A stretch of DNA of 64,000 nucleotides. Origin: Chersky-840 sp035604715 (lineage in GTDB: Bacteria > Actinomycetota > Acidimicrobiia > Acidimicrobiales > UBA8190). Location of the stretch: the NCBI GenBank assembly GCA_963731665.1, contig CAVSWP010000011.1:1174385-1238384 (forward strand), written 5' to 3'. This document shows, one piece after another, positions 1 through 8,002 of the stretch (position 1 is the stretch's first letter; each line of letters begins with the position of its first letter). A program made the translations under genes and the position numbers. Below the pieces are notes generated by a model, which was given only the letters and a program-made list of their open reading frames with translations, was not told the DNA's origin and searched no databases.

Positions 1-2
1 GG

Positions 3-509
3 ATCGCAGCTTCAGCGGGCATCGCAGATCGGTTCCAGGGCGTCGTTCACGACCTCGATGAATCGATCCGCCAGATCCGCTCGACGATCTACGAGCTTGG
101 GTCAATGGAGATTGATCCTGGCCTGCGCTCCAGCATTGTTTCGCTCGTGCGCGACCTCACCCCGGTAGTCGGGTTCGATGTCCAGGTCACCTTTGACGGT
201 CCCGTCGACACCATGGCCTCGGATGAGCTGGCTGAACATCTTCTGGCCGTCATCCGAGAGGCGGTTACCAATGTCGGGCGCCATGCTCAGGCCACCAAAG
301 CGAGGGTGTCTCTGACTGTGAAGGATGGCCTTTGTCGGCTTCAAGTCACTGATGATGGTCGTGGCCTCGACAGTGCGGAGACGGGCCAGAAGGGTCTCGG
401 GCTTGTCAACCTCAGGCGTCGGGCGGAGAAGCTGCATGGACAGTTCGCCACTGAGACGCCGGAATCCGGCGGGATGTCGCTCATCTGGCAGGTGCCTGTC
501 GTCTCATGA
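3..509 (+). CDS. Sensor histidine kinase, C-terminal part (5' end outside window)
   Basis: The frame is open from base 3, so the N-terminus lies outside the window. The first residues match the end of a HisKA_3-type dimerisation helix (DESIRQIRSTIYEL), just after where the phospho-accepting His would be. A HATPase_c domain follows: N box with EAVTNVGRHA, G1 box DDGRGLD, and G2 box GLGLVNLRRRAEKL. This arrangement is typical of the NarL-type and DevS/DosS-like kinases of actinobacteria, which sense redox, oxygen or nitrogen signals through N-terminal GAF or PAS domains. The sensor domain is not visible, so the signal is unknown. No response regulator follows; its partner may lie upstream. Confidence 0.85.
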   Translation: MAASAGIADRFQGVVHDLDESIRQIRSTIYELGSMEIDPGLRSSIVSLVRDLTPVVGFDVQVTFDGPVDTMASDELAEHLLAVIREAVTNVGRHAQATKARVSLTVKDGLCRLQVTDDGRGLDSAETGQKGLGLVNLRRRAEKLHGQFATETPESGGMSLIWQVPVVS

Positions 510-720
510 TGAGACATCCTTCGGCTCGGACGGGACGGAAGAAGGCCCTTCGGCTGTATCGGTGCGATCCCTGGACGACGGATCCTGAGAACAGCGGCCA
601 GAGGTGAAAGAGTGAGCTACGAGCAAATCGACACTGCGGGCAACGACGCCGAGACGTTTGTACGTAGCGAGTCGCAACGCATAGCGCTTCGTCGGAGCTT
701 CGAGAACAGTGAGGCAATGG

Positions 721-750
721 TGGGATCGGATTCGTGCGAATCCGATCCCA
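721..750. repeat. 30-bp perfect palindrome, 14-bp arms
   Basis: Arm TGGGATCGGATTCG at 721-734, spacer TG, and its exact reverse complement at 737-750. No T-run follows on either strand, so it is not a classic intrinsic terminator. It lies in the 510-819 gap, which holds only a weak possible reading frame from a GTG at 612. It could be a dimeric regulator site, a hairpin in a transcript, or a relic of an element end. Confidence 0.6.
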
Positions 751-819
751 TGTCAAACTTGTCTGGAAACAGGACGATCTCAATCCTGGCAACGGCAGAC
801 AGCGAGCGAGCGGATCACC

Positions 820-1047
820 ATGGGCTCACCTGAAGCATCGCTCCTGGGCGCTCGACTCGACGAGCATCATTCCCCGGAAACCAATGGGCGGATGCCGGTC
901 TGCCGACGCTGCGGAGCGCAGACGGACAGTCCTCTGGGTCGTCAGCATGTCCCGAACGAACGACTCTTAGCTCGTTCGGAGCAATGGCTGAACGCCCAAT
1001 CGCGAACGCGGCCTACCAGCCGCGCCGGAGAGTCACTCACAAAGTAG
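820..1047 (+). CDS. Small CxxC protein, repeated family (intact copy)
   Basis: A 75-residue protein starting MGSPEASLLGARLDEHH and carrying a zinc-ribbon-like half motif CRRCGAQTD near its centre, then a Q/R-rich C-terminus. The ATG at 820 is chosen because homology with the second copy in this window begins there. That copy lies at 6081-6318 on the other strand and is frameshifted, with strong nucleotide identity over about 220 bp. I do not recognise a named family. With one CxxC it could bind metal only as a dimer or in a complex. No obvious partner gene is next to it. Confidence 0.5.
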   Translation: MGSPEASLLGARLDEHHSPETNGRMPVCRRCGAQTDSPLGRQHVPNERLLARSEQWLNAQSRTRPTSRAGESLTK

Positions 1048-1361
1048 ATCTGCGCCCGGGATTTGGGCACCCGCTAAGCCTGAGTTCCGGAGTCGCGATC
1101 CCCAGCCCGGAGCTGACCCGAGCTATATCCGCGGGCAGGAGCGATCCGGGTCGGGTGCTCGCGGAGCCGGCCTCAGGCAGGGGAGAAAGGAGCCGGCATT
1201 CTCGTATGGTCGTAGGCGGAAACGCCGCCATCGAATCGACGGCGTCATCGGATGTCCTGTGAGGGATCCCAACCGCCATGTTGATGTGTGAATACCAAGG
1301 GGACGACGCTCAGCTGTGGCGGTTGTAGACCTGGTCAGTCCTAAACCGTGCGACCCAAGAA

Positions 1362-1976
1362 GGTGTGGGTGCCGAAAATCTCATCCAAGCTGTTGACCTG
1401 GAACTTTTTCAAAGGGCGGACGCCAGGTCAGGAGTTCTCGCTCAATTGGCGTCTGCACCCTGAGCCGGAGGTCGCTTTACGACCGATCGTCCGACGCCGG
1501 CAGGACCGTTAACTCTCCGTGATCTGTTGTGCGCTGGTGGGTGCACAGACCAACTGGCGATTGTGAGCGGCGGTAGTCACGATCCAAGAAACGAGTGTTC
1601 CGATAGGTAGTCGCTCGCACGACATTGGGCCTGGTCAGACCACATGGATGGGATTTTCGGTACCCACAGGCTGCATTGGTGGCGCCTGTAGTCCTGGGAC
1701 GGCCTGACCGGGGACATTTTCCGAGACGGAGCCTGGGTTGTGGGGATTTGGCAGCTGTTTTGTCGACGCGAAGCGACCAGTTATGTCGGGACCCTCCGTG
1801 GGCGAGGGGGTGTCCGTCCGTGGGCTACCGACAAAACTCCTCTGACCTGGTCCGGCACCGCGCCCTTCCGCGGCCATTTCCCACGCTATTGCTCCGGATT
1901 TCCCATGTAGTTGTGGACACAAGAATACGGAGAGCTCCCTGGTCGGAGAGCCGGATGAGATTTTCGGCACCCACAC
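1362..1976. repeat. Three IS-type terminal repeats about 306-309 bp apart
   Basis: Copies of the terminal repeat of the IS at 10.6 kb occur at 1362-1387 (left-end orientation), 1644-1670 and 1951-1976 (both right-end orientation). The core reads GTGGGTGCCGAAAATCTCAT or its complement. Successive outer ends are about 309 and 306 bp apart. The DNA between them has no convincing gene and no recognisable transposase. They look like non-autonomous, MITE-like units or eroded insertions. The rest of the 1048-2191 gap holds nothing else I can support besides the repeat at 1757. Confidence 0.55.
1757..1810. repeat. Three-block repeat, candidate left attachment-like site
   Basis: Block 1 GTTTTGTCGACGCGAA (1757-1772), block 2 GTTATGTCGGGA (1780-1791) and block 3 CGTGGGCGAGGGGG (1797-1810) recur in the same order and orientation at 25338-25396. 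There block 3 is the 3' end of a tRNA-Leu gene. Spacing differs by a few bases. An inverted piece of block 2 lies at 1828-1838. It may be an attachment-site relic or the end of an unrecognised element. Confidence 0.45.
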
Positions 1977-2191
1977 GAATGGAACCGTGCATTAGCGCCC
2001 TCGGTCTGCTCGATGGCCGTCGAAGCGTGTGACTGGAAGATTATTGGAAGGGTGGGGTCGAGCGGTCAACACTCTCAGCCCCATGGCTGATAGGCATCAG
2101 AGAACGGTGCCCTCTCCCGTCGAGAGGCGCATTACCAGATGGGTTGGACACTGGGAGCGCCGCCGGGGTGAGCCAGGAGCATCGGTTCCCT

Positions 2192-2545
2192 CTAGCGCCG
2201 TGTTTCCTCGGACTCGGCAGCCAGTCGAGAAGCGAGTTGACGCGAGATCCCCAATACTCGCCCCACCTCGCTGATCGACGCGCCCTCCTCCTTACCTAAC
2301 GCGAACAGCGCTAACCGAAGTTGGTGGCGAGCCGCCTCGAACTCCTCGATGGCCTCGGTCACTTGCCGACGTTCCGTGGGAATCCCGGTACCTTGGGCAG
2401 CGGCAACTCCGGGCGCCCCGCCTTCGAGGTGCTTGGCGATTTTGACCATGGCCCTTTCGTACCGGCGGAGTTGCTCGCGTAGGAGGGCGGAGCACGCCAC
2501 GAGATGCGAGATCCGATGCAGCAAACGCTGTCTCTTGGTCGACAT
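2192..2545 (-). CDS. Small helix-turn-helix protein
   Basis: A 117-residue protein with an N-terminal helical, basic half and a C-terminal helix-turn-helix (ISEVGRVLGISRQLASRLA), the kind found in sigma-factor region 4 and small DNA-binding proteins. The ATG is preceded by GAAAGG. It is divergent from the TetR gene at 2718, and the roughly 170 bp between them probably holds both promoters. It resembles in layout the frameshifted HTH gene at 56999-57347. A DNA-binding role is inferred from the HTH only; targets are unknown. Confidence 0.65.
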   Translation of the reverse strand: MSTKRQRLLHRISHLVACSALLREQLRRYERAMVKIAKHLEGGAPGVAAAQGTGIPTERRQVTEAIEEFEAARHQLRLALFALGKEEGASISEVGRVLGISRQLASRLAAESEETRR

Positions 2546-2642
2546 TGAGGCCTTTCACCCAGAGGACTTAGCTTGGGCATGGATGACGTTAGTCCACGTG
2601 GCAGGCTGCGGACCGAAGGGCCAGGGCCACTGTCCACAGTGG

Positions 2643-2671
2643 TTGACACTTAGAAACCGGATCGGATCTAT
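2643..2671 (+). promoter_or_regulatory. Sigma-70-type promoter of the TetR gene
   Basis: TTGACA at 2643-2648, 17-bp spacer, then ATCTAT at 2666-2671. It would start transcription near 2678, upstream of the GGGGGAAG ribosome-binding site and ATG at 2718. This argues against the in-frame ATG at 2673 as the start. Confidence 0.5.
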
Positions 2672-2717
2672 CATGGTTGAAAGAGGGAATCTCGACGATT
2701 CGGGGGAAGTTGTGGTG

Positions 2718-3356
2718 ATGGAGACAACACAGGTGTCGTCTTCTCCCTCGTTGCAGCAAGAGAAGCACCAGTTCGTCCGGGATCGAATCCGGCAGGCGGC
2801 TATGAAGGTGATGGCTCGACGAGGATTCGACGCCACCGTTGAGGACATCGCCAAAGCATCAGGCGTGAGCGCACGCACCATCTTTCGTTACTACCAAAGT
2901 CACGATCAGTTAGTCCTCGCCACGGTTAGGGACATGTTCGAGGCTTGCGGTCGTGGCCCTGTCGAGGGGATACCGCGATCCAGCGAAAACCTCGACGGTT
3001 GGCTTGAGGGCATGGCAGTGACGATTCACACCAGAAACGCGGTGATCATCGGCGAGGCATTTTGGGACATTCACGTGGCGCGGCACCTCGCATCTGAAAC
3101 TCTCTCTGAACTTGCCGATCTCCGGCGCGAAGCGCGGCGGCGGGGGGTGCGCTACCTGGCGAGGACAGCCTGGGGGGCGGCAGGGGGAACCGGCGAGCCT
3201 CCAGAGAATGTAGTGCTGGCGTTCGCCCTCAACTTCTCGACGTTCACTACGCAGGCGCTCATGGTCGACTTCGACCAGACTCCCGCCCAGATCGGGGTGC
3301 TAACCGCAGACTTGTTGAGAATGATTCTCCGAAACGCCGTGGAAACTCAGCGCTGA
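2718..3356 (+). CDS. TetR family transcriptional regulator
   Basis: A 212-residue protein with an N-terminal TetR helix-turn-helix (MARRGFDATVEDIAKASGVS then TIFRYYQSHDQL) and a C-terminal ligand domain with no assignable ligand. It should bind DNA as a dimer and leave it when a small molecule binds. The start at 2718 has GGGGGAAG eight bases upstream. The divergent HTH gene at 2192-2545 is the nearest likely target; self-regulation is common in the family. The next gene, at 3429, is convergent. Confidence 0.85.
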   Translation: METTQVSSSPSLQQEKHQFVRDRIRQAAMKVMARRGFDATVEDIAKASGVSARTIFRYYQSHDQLVLATVRDMFEACGRGPVEGIPRSSENLDGWLEGMAVTIHTRNAVIIGEAFWDIHVARHLASETLSELADLRREARRRGVRYLARTAWGAAGGTGEPPENVVLAFALNFSTFTTQALMVDFDQTPAQIGVLTADLLRMILRNAVETQR

Positions 3357-3428
3357 CGAGCCGCTGTCGCTGTGGGTTGATGTGGCTGACCCAGTCAGAG
3401 GTCTCTTCCGTCCGACCACGGGGTCAAC

Positions 3429-3728
3429 TCAACTCCGCCTGTGCCCACCCGCCAAATAGTTGTGAATCTCGTAGAACTGAATCTGGGGCGGATGAGGAAC
3501 GCTGACCACTTCCAAGATAGGAACGAGTTTCTCTTGGGCGAACGTCTCGAAGGCCTCCCGTGTCTCCCACACGTCAAGAACCCGGAAGCCGTCTGCTGTC
3601 CCCATCACCCAGTGAAAGAGTTCATGCGGGTTGGCGGGCCCGCCAGGCAGTGCCCCGAGCATCTCGTTGATCTCGTCGTATTGGTCAAGTGAGGCGCCCT
3701 CGAAATCGAGCTGCACCGCGACGGCCAC
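3429..3728 (-). CDS. Small dimeric alpha/beta-barrel (ABM-like) protein
   Basis: A 99-residue protein with the pattern of small ferredoxin-fold barrels: AVQLDFEGASLDQYDEI, a Gly/Pro loop, HWVMGTADGFRVLDVWET, then FETFAQEKLVPIL. Related proteins are annotated as antibiotic-biosynthesis monooxygenase-like, mostly with no known reaction. The GTG at 3728 is chosen because GGAGG (3735-3739 complement) sits six bases upstream and family homology begins there; an upstream in-frame start adds unrelated residues. It is convergent with the TetR gene. Confidence 0.7.
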   Translation of the reverse strand: MAVAVQLDFEGASLDQYDEINEMLGALPGGPANPHELFHWVMGTADGFRVLDVWETREAFETFAQEKLVPILEVVSVPHPPQIQFYEIHNYLAGGHRRS

Positions 3729-4056
3729 GGGGTTCCTCCAGGCGTTGGACCGATCCAGATTGTGGCACATCTTCTTCTACCATCGAAATACCCGCACCTC
3801 ATTGTGCATCCTCAGGGTTTGGCGAAATTCTCTCAGGACATTGGCGAAACGCGCCCAAGAACGAGTCAAAGCCCAAAGAGTGGAGTCCTGGGACCCGGGG
3901 GGGTTCTCCACAGGGGTCCCAGGCACTCCACGAAACGGGGGGTTCAGCGGGAACAGCCCCCGCCCAGAAGGCACCCTATGCCGAGGATTCGGGGTCGTCT
4001 ACCGGACCCGCCGAGACCGGAGGCTGAGAGGGTGGGGGGCCTCGGGTCCTCCTGGG

Positions 4057-4248
4057 TTAGCCCGACCGCTCCCATCGAACGGTGCCGTCTCTTCTGAGCA
4101 CGCGCACCATCCCATTCGCTTTGGCGAGTTCGTCGGCATCCTCCTCGGTCCCAGGGACCCGCTCGGAGTCGCCGTCGGCGTATTCCAGCTCGTACCAGTC
4201 GGGCCGGTACGGTTACCACGCCATAGCGACGAACTGACGACTAGTCAT
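4057..4248 (-). pseudogene. Possible small gene with in-frame stop
   Basis: From the ATG at 4248 the frame reads ten codons plus a TAA (4215-4213), then stays open to a stop at 4057. The open part has high third-position GC and plausible composition (DWYELEYADGDSERVPG then RVLRRDGTVRWERSG). A point change could have created the TAA, or it may be a chance frame. Another minus-strand frame ends at 4241, overlapping the ATG. I recognise no family. Confidence 0.3.
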
Positions 4249-4904
4249 GGCTTGTCCACCGAAACCCAAAGCCCATGTCGCCGAACGGCTCCCATCGCTG
4301 CCGAGCCTCATGCCATCGCATTTCTCGGGCGCAGATGCGCCCTTCCTTTCCTGGTGGCTGCTCGCACCGCGCTACGTCATCGTGCCGGGGCGGCATCTCA
4401 GTGAATACCCAACCGCGGCAGGCCCAGGTTGGGCAAGGCCACTCCATAGGAGATTTGTACTCAGACCCTCATTTGGGCCGCCAGAGTCCAAAGACCCGTT
4501 TGTTGTGGCGGCGCCTAGCCGATCGAGCCGTAAGGGTCCTCTACAGGTGTCACGGGCACAACCGGACTCGCCCCATCAGAACCAACCCAGCCGTGGGAAG
4601 AGCAAAACCCGGCTTGGAGGATGCGCCCGTCTTGGGCCTCTCCGTGGGGAATGCTCGGGTCGGGTTTGAGGGCGCGTCCGCAATGGCACTTGAAGTCCAC
4701 GGGGGTAGCTTCCCACGTTCCGTGGCGCCCGGTGCTGGGGTGCCGAGACCAGGGCCACGGTGGGTTTCACCAATCCTTTCGCCAACGGATCGGGGGTCCA
4801 AGGGCCGATTCGGGCCGTGGGGTAAGAATCGCCGGATCGTGGGGTCACCTCCTGGCCGGGAAAGCACATCCCTGACCTGCGGCCCGTCGTTTCGCCAAAC
4901 TCTC
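4249..4904. other. No supported gene
   Basis: Several overlapping frames are open here on both strands, but none has a ribosome-binding site, a family motif or consistent codon bias. A minus-strand frame at 4241-4447 ending GFRWTSHD is the least unlikely. The DNA at 3729-4056 is also empty. Confidence 0.5.
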
Positions 4905-5078
4905 CTAGCCCACGCTCTCTTCCTGATCGGCATGCCCGTCCTCGACGTGCTGCACCATCGCACTCCGCAGGGCGATACGCGCCCCGTGAAACGTCTTGGC
5001 TCGCCCCTGGACGTAGCCGCCACAGAGGGGGCACCGCTTGAGCAGTGCCCGCTCGATCTCAGTGCCACGTCCGTTCAT
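4905..5078 (-). CDS. Small C2H2-like zinc-binding protein
   Basis: A 57-residue protein with a CPLC pair followed by two His (HGARIALRSAMVQHVEDGH), an arrangement that could chelate one zinc ion. The ATG at 5078 is preceded by GGAG about six bases upstream. It lies 118 bp after the small gene at 5197-5430 on the same strand, so the two may be one transcript. No named family is recognised. A nucleic-acid or adaptor role is possible but unproven. Confidence 0.5.
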   Translation of the reverse strand: MNGRGTEIERALLKRCPLCGGYVQGRAKTFHGARIALRSAMVQHVEDGHADQEESVG

Positions 5079-5196
5079 GGCTCCAGTTCCTCGCTGATGC
5101 GGCGTTCTGGTACGTAATCGTGTGTTCATAGTGACTTCTTTAGCCCTGGAGCTAGAGCCTCCTGGATTGGCCGGGGCTTACCTCACCGATTTCTGC

Positions 5197-5430
5197 TTAG
5201 GACGCCAGCTCACCGGAGGCGAACTCGACGGGATCGAGGTCGGAACGGGCCAGCCACGCCCGATGTTCGTCGAACGTCAGAACGACCCACCGACGCTCGC
5301 GCTCAGACCACGCTCTGTATTCCGGGAGATGCGGGTGATCGGTCGAAGTGTCGTCCGATGGGTTGTCACCCATGAGAGGACGCGCGGCACACATTAGGGA
5401 CGGTGAATGTGGAGCCTGCGTCTTAGTCAC
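5197..5430 (-). CDS. Small acidic hypothetical protein
   Basis: A 77-residue protein whose C-terminal half (YRAWSERERRWVVLTFDEHR then WLARSDLDPVEFASGE) looks like a compact fold. The GTG at 5430 is supported by a perfect AAGGAGG (5437-5443) six bases upstream. That makes it one of the better-supported small genes here, even though I recognise no family. It probably heads a two-gene unit with the CPLC protein at 4905-5078. The 5431-5567 stretch holds no further gene. Confidence 0.55.
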   Translation of the reverse strand: MTKTQAPHSPSLMCAARPLMGDNPSDDTSTDHPHLPEYRAWSERERRWVVLTFDEHRAWLARSDLDPVEFASGELAS

Positions 5431-5567
5431 GTCCAACCTCCTTCGGCTCACCGAGGTATCAATCCGCCTCCCGATTTCTCTGGTCCTACCGACGACGCCC
5501 GACGGACCCGGGCTCAGGTGGCTTTGTGGGCTCGTTTTGCAGGCGCGTGCGGGGTGGGACTCACGAT

Positions 5568-6078
5568 CGTGTGGGTGCCGAGAATCCCATCCGCATCACG
5601 CGACCAGGCGATACTCATGAATGAGACCACCAAGTCTGTCGGCTCGCACGATCCTCTCAACAGGAGCTGTCGATCTCACTTCGGTCGGCGCCTGTGGGCA
5701 GGGAGCTGTCTGACCTAGCGAGCGATGCGGGCGGTGGGTGTTGTAGTGATCCACAAACTCGCCGAGCACGTTTGGCAAGCAATTGATGGCATTGGATTCG
5801 CCGCTTCGTTCTGCGGTCTCAGGGCTACAAGAAGGGCCCGATCAGCTGGACGAAGCGCCGGCCGGGTCACCTGCCGGCGAAGGACCGCAACCTCGTGACG
5901 AAGGATGACGACCTCGATCGCCAGTTGGTGTCACTGCCCCGCAGTCCTGGGAGTTCGAGCACTCGGATGAAGGCGGTGTAGAGGAAGGAGAAGGTCATCG
6001 TCCACCGTCATTGCCGAGGCGTCGGTATCGCAACTCTTCTGCTCAGGGCGGGTGGATGACATTCTCGGCACCCACAGG
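5568..6078 (-). mobile_element. Internally deleted copy of the 10.6-kb IS
   Basis: Bounded by the same inverted repeats as the full element: right end 5568-5594 and left end about 6052-6078, with the element running on the minus strand. Inside, the first about 55 codons of the transposase (FIRVLELPGLRGSD, VVILRHEVAVLRRQV) are joined almost directly to the last about 55 (EFVDHYNTHRPHRSLGQTAP to LGGLIHEYRLVA). About 0.67 kb, including the catalytic core, is missing. It cannot make transposase but keeps both ends, so the intact copy could mobilise it. Its left end lies three bases beyond the stop codon of the CxxC pseudogene. Confidence 0.8.
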
Positions 6079-6080
6079 TT

Positions 6081-6318
6081 CTATTTCTTTAGAGAGTCAC
6101 TCGCCCGGTCCAGGTATTGTCGGCGCGACTGGGCGTTCAGCCATTGCTCCGATCGAGCTAATAGTCGTTCGCTTGGGACATGCTGACGACCTAGCGGACT
6201 GTCCGTCTGCGCTCCGCAGCGTCGGCGGACGGCCATTCGCCCATCTGGTTTCGGGGAGATGATTCTCGTCGAGCCGAGCGCCGAGGATCATTGCTTCAGG
6301 TGAGCCAATAGGGACCAT
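6081..6318 (-). pseudogene. Small CxxC protein, repeated family (frameshifted copy)
   Basis: Second copy of the family at 820-1047. It begins GSPEAMILGARLDENHLPET, then loses the frame near 6240. In the shifted frame it continues RRRCGAQTDSPLGRQHVP to a stop at 6081. Identity with the first copy continues to the stop. The ATG at 6318 overlaps the 3' end of the hsp20 pseudogene by 23 bases, suggesting translational coupling in the ancestor. The deleted IS begins just beyond the stop. Confidence 0.6.
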
Positions 6319-6720
6319 GGGGGATTTCAGTTCCGATTAGATTTGAACTATCGGGCACTCGGGTGGCAGCAGGCTCTGTGCTCTCCGGGCACGGAATCCG
6401 AAATTCGAGGATGCCGTTGCTGTATTTGGCCTCGACATCGTCCATCGTCGATCCCTGAGGGAGCATGATGTTGCATTCGAACTGCCTATACCAAAACTCG
6501 GAGCGGTAGCTGCGCTTCTCCTCGTGCTCTTTCTTCTGCTCCCGGTGGGCATGGATCCGGATAACTCCGCCACTGGTCGTGATTTCGACATCTTTGTCGG
6601 GTCTATATCGGGCAACTCAGTCCGCACCACTAGCGCGTCTCCGTCATGGAACTCCTCTGCCCGAAGCCACTCTTGATCTCGGCAAAGGAGAACAACCGCC
6701 GCCTCGAGACGGTCGGCCAA
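6296..6720 (-). pseudogene. Hsp20/alpha-crystallin small heat-shock protein, frameshifted
   Basis: The first frame gives WLRAEEFHDGDALVVRTELP followed by DIDP. A one-base deletion near 6600 then shifts the frame. The second frame continues with a clear alpha-crystallin domain: DVEITTSGGVIRIHAHREQK, YRSEFWYRQFECNIMLPQGS, and the typical end VEAKYSNGILEFRIPCPE. Repaired, it would be about 140 residues, normal for a chaperone that holds unfolding proteins in the cytoplasm. The first 15 residues do not resemble the family. A sequencing error could explain the shift. Confidence 0.75.
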
Positions 6721-7000
6721 TCAGATGATTATCGCGGTGTATTCGAGTCACGTCCCTCCATTTAAGTTCGCACCCTAAGGTCCGGTTGGACCATGATCTT
6801 GGTTCCACAACCATTGCGGTAGCGTCGAAGGTCCTTCCCCGTCGCTGAATGGCCCTCGAAATATCGACGGCACAGCCCGCAAAGACCCGGACCAGCCGTC
6901 CACGCGCTCCCCGCCAGCAGGGCCTGCCGAGTAAGGTCTGCGCTACCGCCGGGACCCCGGTCGGTGCCGAGGAAGAACCGCCCCGGAGGCCAGTCCGGAT

Positions 7001-8002
7001 ATGCCGAGAATCGAGGCCCGGGGACTCACAAAGCGGTTCGGCGGCGGGGTCCTCGCCGTCGACCACCTCGACTTCGAAGCCCTCCCCGGCGGGGTCACCG
7101 GGTTCCTCGGACCCAACGGGGCCGGCAAGACCACCACCCTCCGAATGCTTCTGGGGCTCGTGACCCCGAGCTCGGGCACCGTCCTCATCGACGGCCGCGA
7201 CTACCGGCACATCTCCAACCCCACCCTCCGGGTGGGCGCCGTCCTCGAGGCGTCGGGTTTCCACCCCGCTCGCACGGCCCGCAACCACCTCAAGCTCATC
7301 GCTTCCACGGCGGGCATCTCCGACCACCGGATCGACGAATGCCTGGAGCTGGTCGGCCTCGCCGACGCCGCCCGGCGGAGAGTGGGCGGCTTCTCGATGG
7401 GGATGCGCCAGCGCCTGGAGCTCGCCCGGGCCCTCCTGGGCGAGCCCGAGATTCTCGTCCTGGACGAGCCCGCCAACGGTCTCGACCCCCAGGGCATCGC
7501 CTGGCTGAGGGACTTCCTCCGTTGGTACGCCTCGGGGGAGACCGCCCGAGAGCCCGGCAAGACGAACGACTCCCGGATCGTGATCGTCTCCTCCCACCTG
7601 CTGGCCGAGGCCCAGCAGACCGTCGACGACGTCATCGTCCTCGCCCGCGGTCGCCTTGCTGCTCAGGGGAAGCTCACTGATCTCCTGGCCCGCACGGCCC
7701 GGGCCGTCCGGGTGCGGACGCCCGACGCCGATCGCCTCGTCCAGGCCCTCCACACCGCTCAGCTCCCGGCGGAAGTCCGTGACGGCTACGTCGTCTCCGA
7801 CGGCACCTCCCCCGAGGCCGTGGGCCGGCTCATGGTCGAGAACCAGATCGAGGTCCACGAGATGCTCTCCTCGGGAGAGACCCTCGAGTCGCTGTTCTTC
7901 GAGTTGACTGGCGGCGAAGGGATGACGGCCGGCGCGGGGAAGGCGCCCGATGCGGGGTTCACCGGCGGTGCCGGGTCCACCGGCGGCGGGAGGATACCGT
8001 GA
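7001..8002 (+). CDS. ABC transporter ATP-binding protein, ABC-2 exporter type
   Basis: A 333-residue ATPase: Walker A GPNGAGKTTT (residues 38-47), signature FSMGMRQRLELA, Walker B ILVLDEPANGLDP and H-loop SSH. The usual Q-loop glutamine region reads AVLEASGFHPARTARNHL, as in the actinobacterial multidrug/ABC-2 subgroup. The last about 40 residues are a Gly-rich tail. It overlaps the permease gene by four bases (GTGA), so the two are one coupled unit that hydrolyses ATP to export an unknown lipid, drug or peptide. The region 6721-7000 upstream holds no gene. Confidence 0.9.
   Translation: MPRIEARGLTKRFGGGVLAVDHLDFEALPGGVTGFLGPNGAGKTTTLRMLLGLVTPSSGTVLIDGRDYRHISNPTLRVGAVLEASGFHPARTARNHLKLIASTAGISDHRIDECLELVGLADAARRRVGGFSMGMRQRLELARALLGEPEILVLDEPANGLDPQGIAWLRDFLRWYASGETAREPGKTNDSRIVIVSSHLLAEAQQTVDDVIVLARGRLAAQGKLTDLLARTARAVRVRTPDADRLVQALHTAQLPAEVRDGYVVSDGTSPEAVGRLMVENQIEVHEMLSSGETLESLFFELTGGEGMTAGAGKAPDAGFTGGAGSTGGGRIP

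Noticed and set aside
612..833. Small gene from GTG 612
   Set aside because: It has an AGAGGTGAAAG-like upstream sequence, but the protein passes through the palindrome at 721-750 and has no homology I know; too weak to annotate.
6644..7858. 404-codon minus-strand frame opposite the ABC ATPase
   Set aside because: All Walker motifs are on the plus strand; the frame is a shadow.
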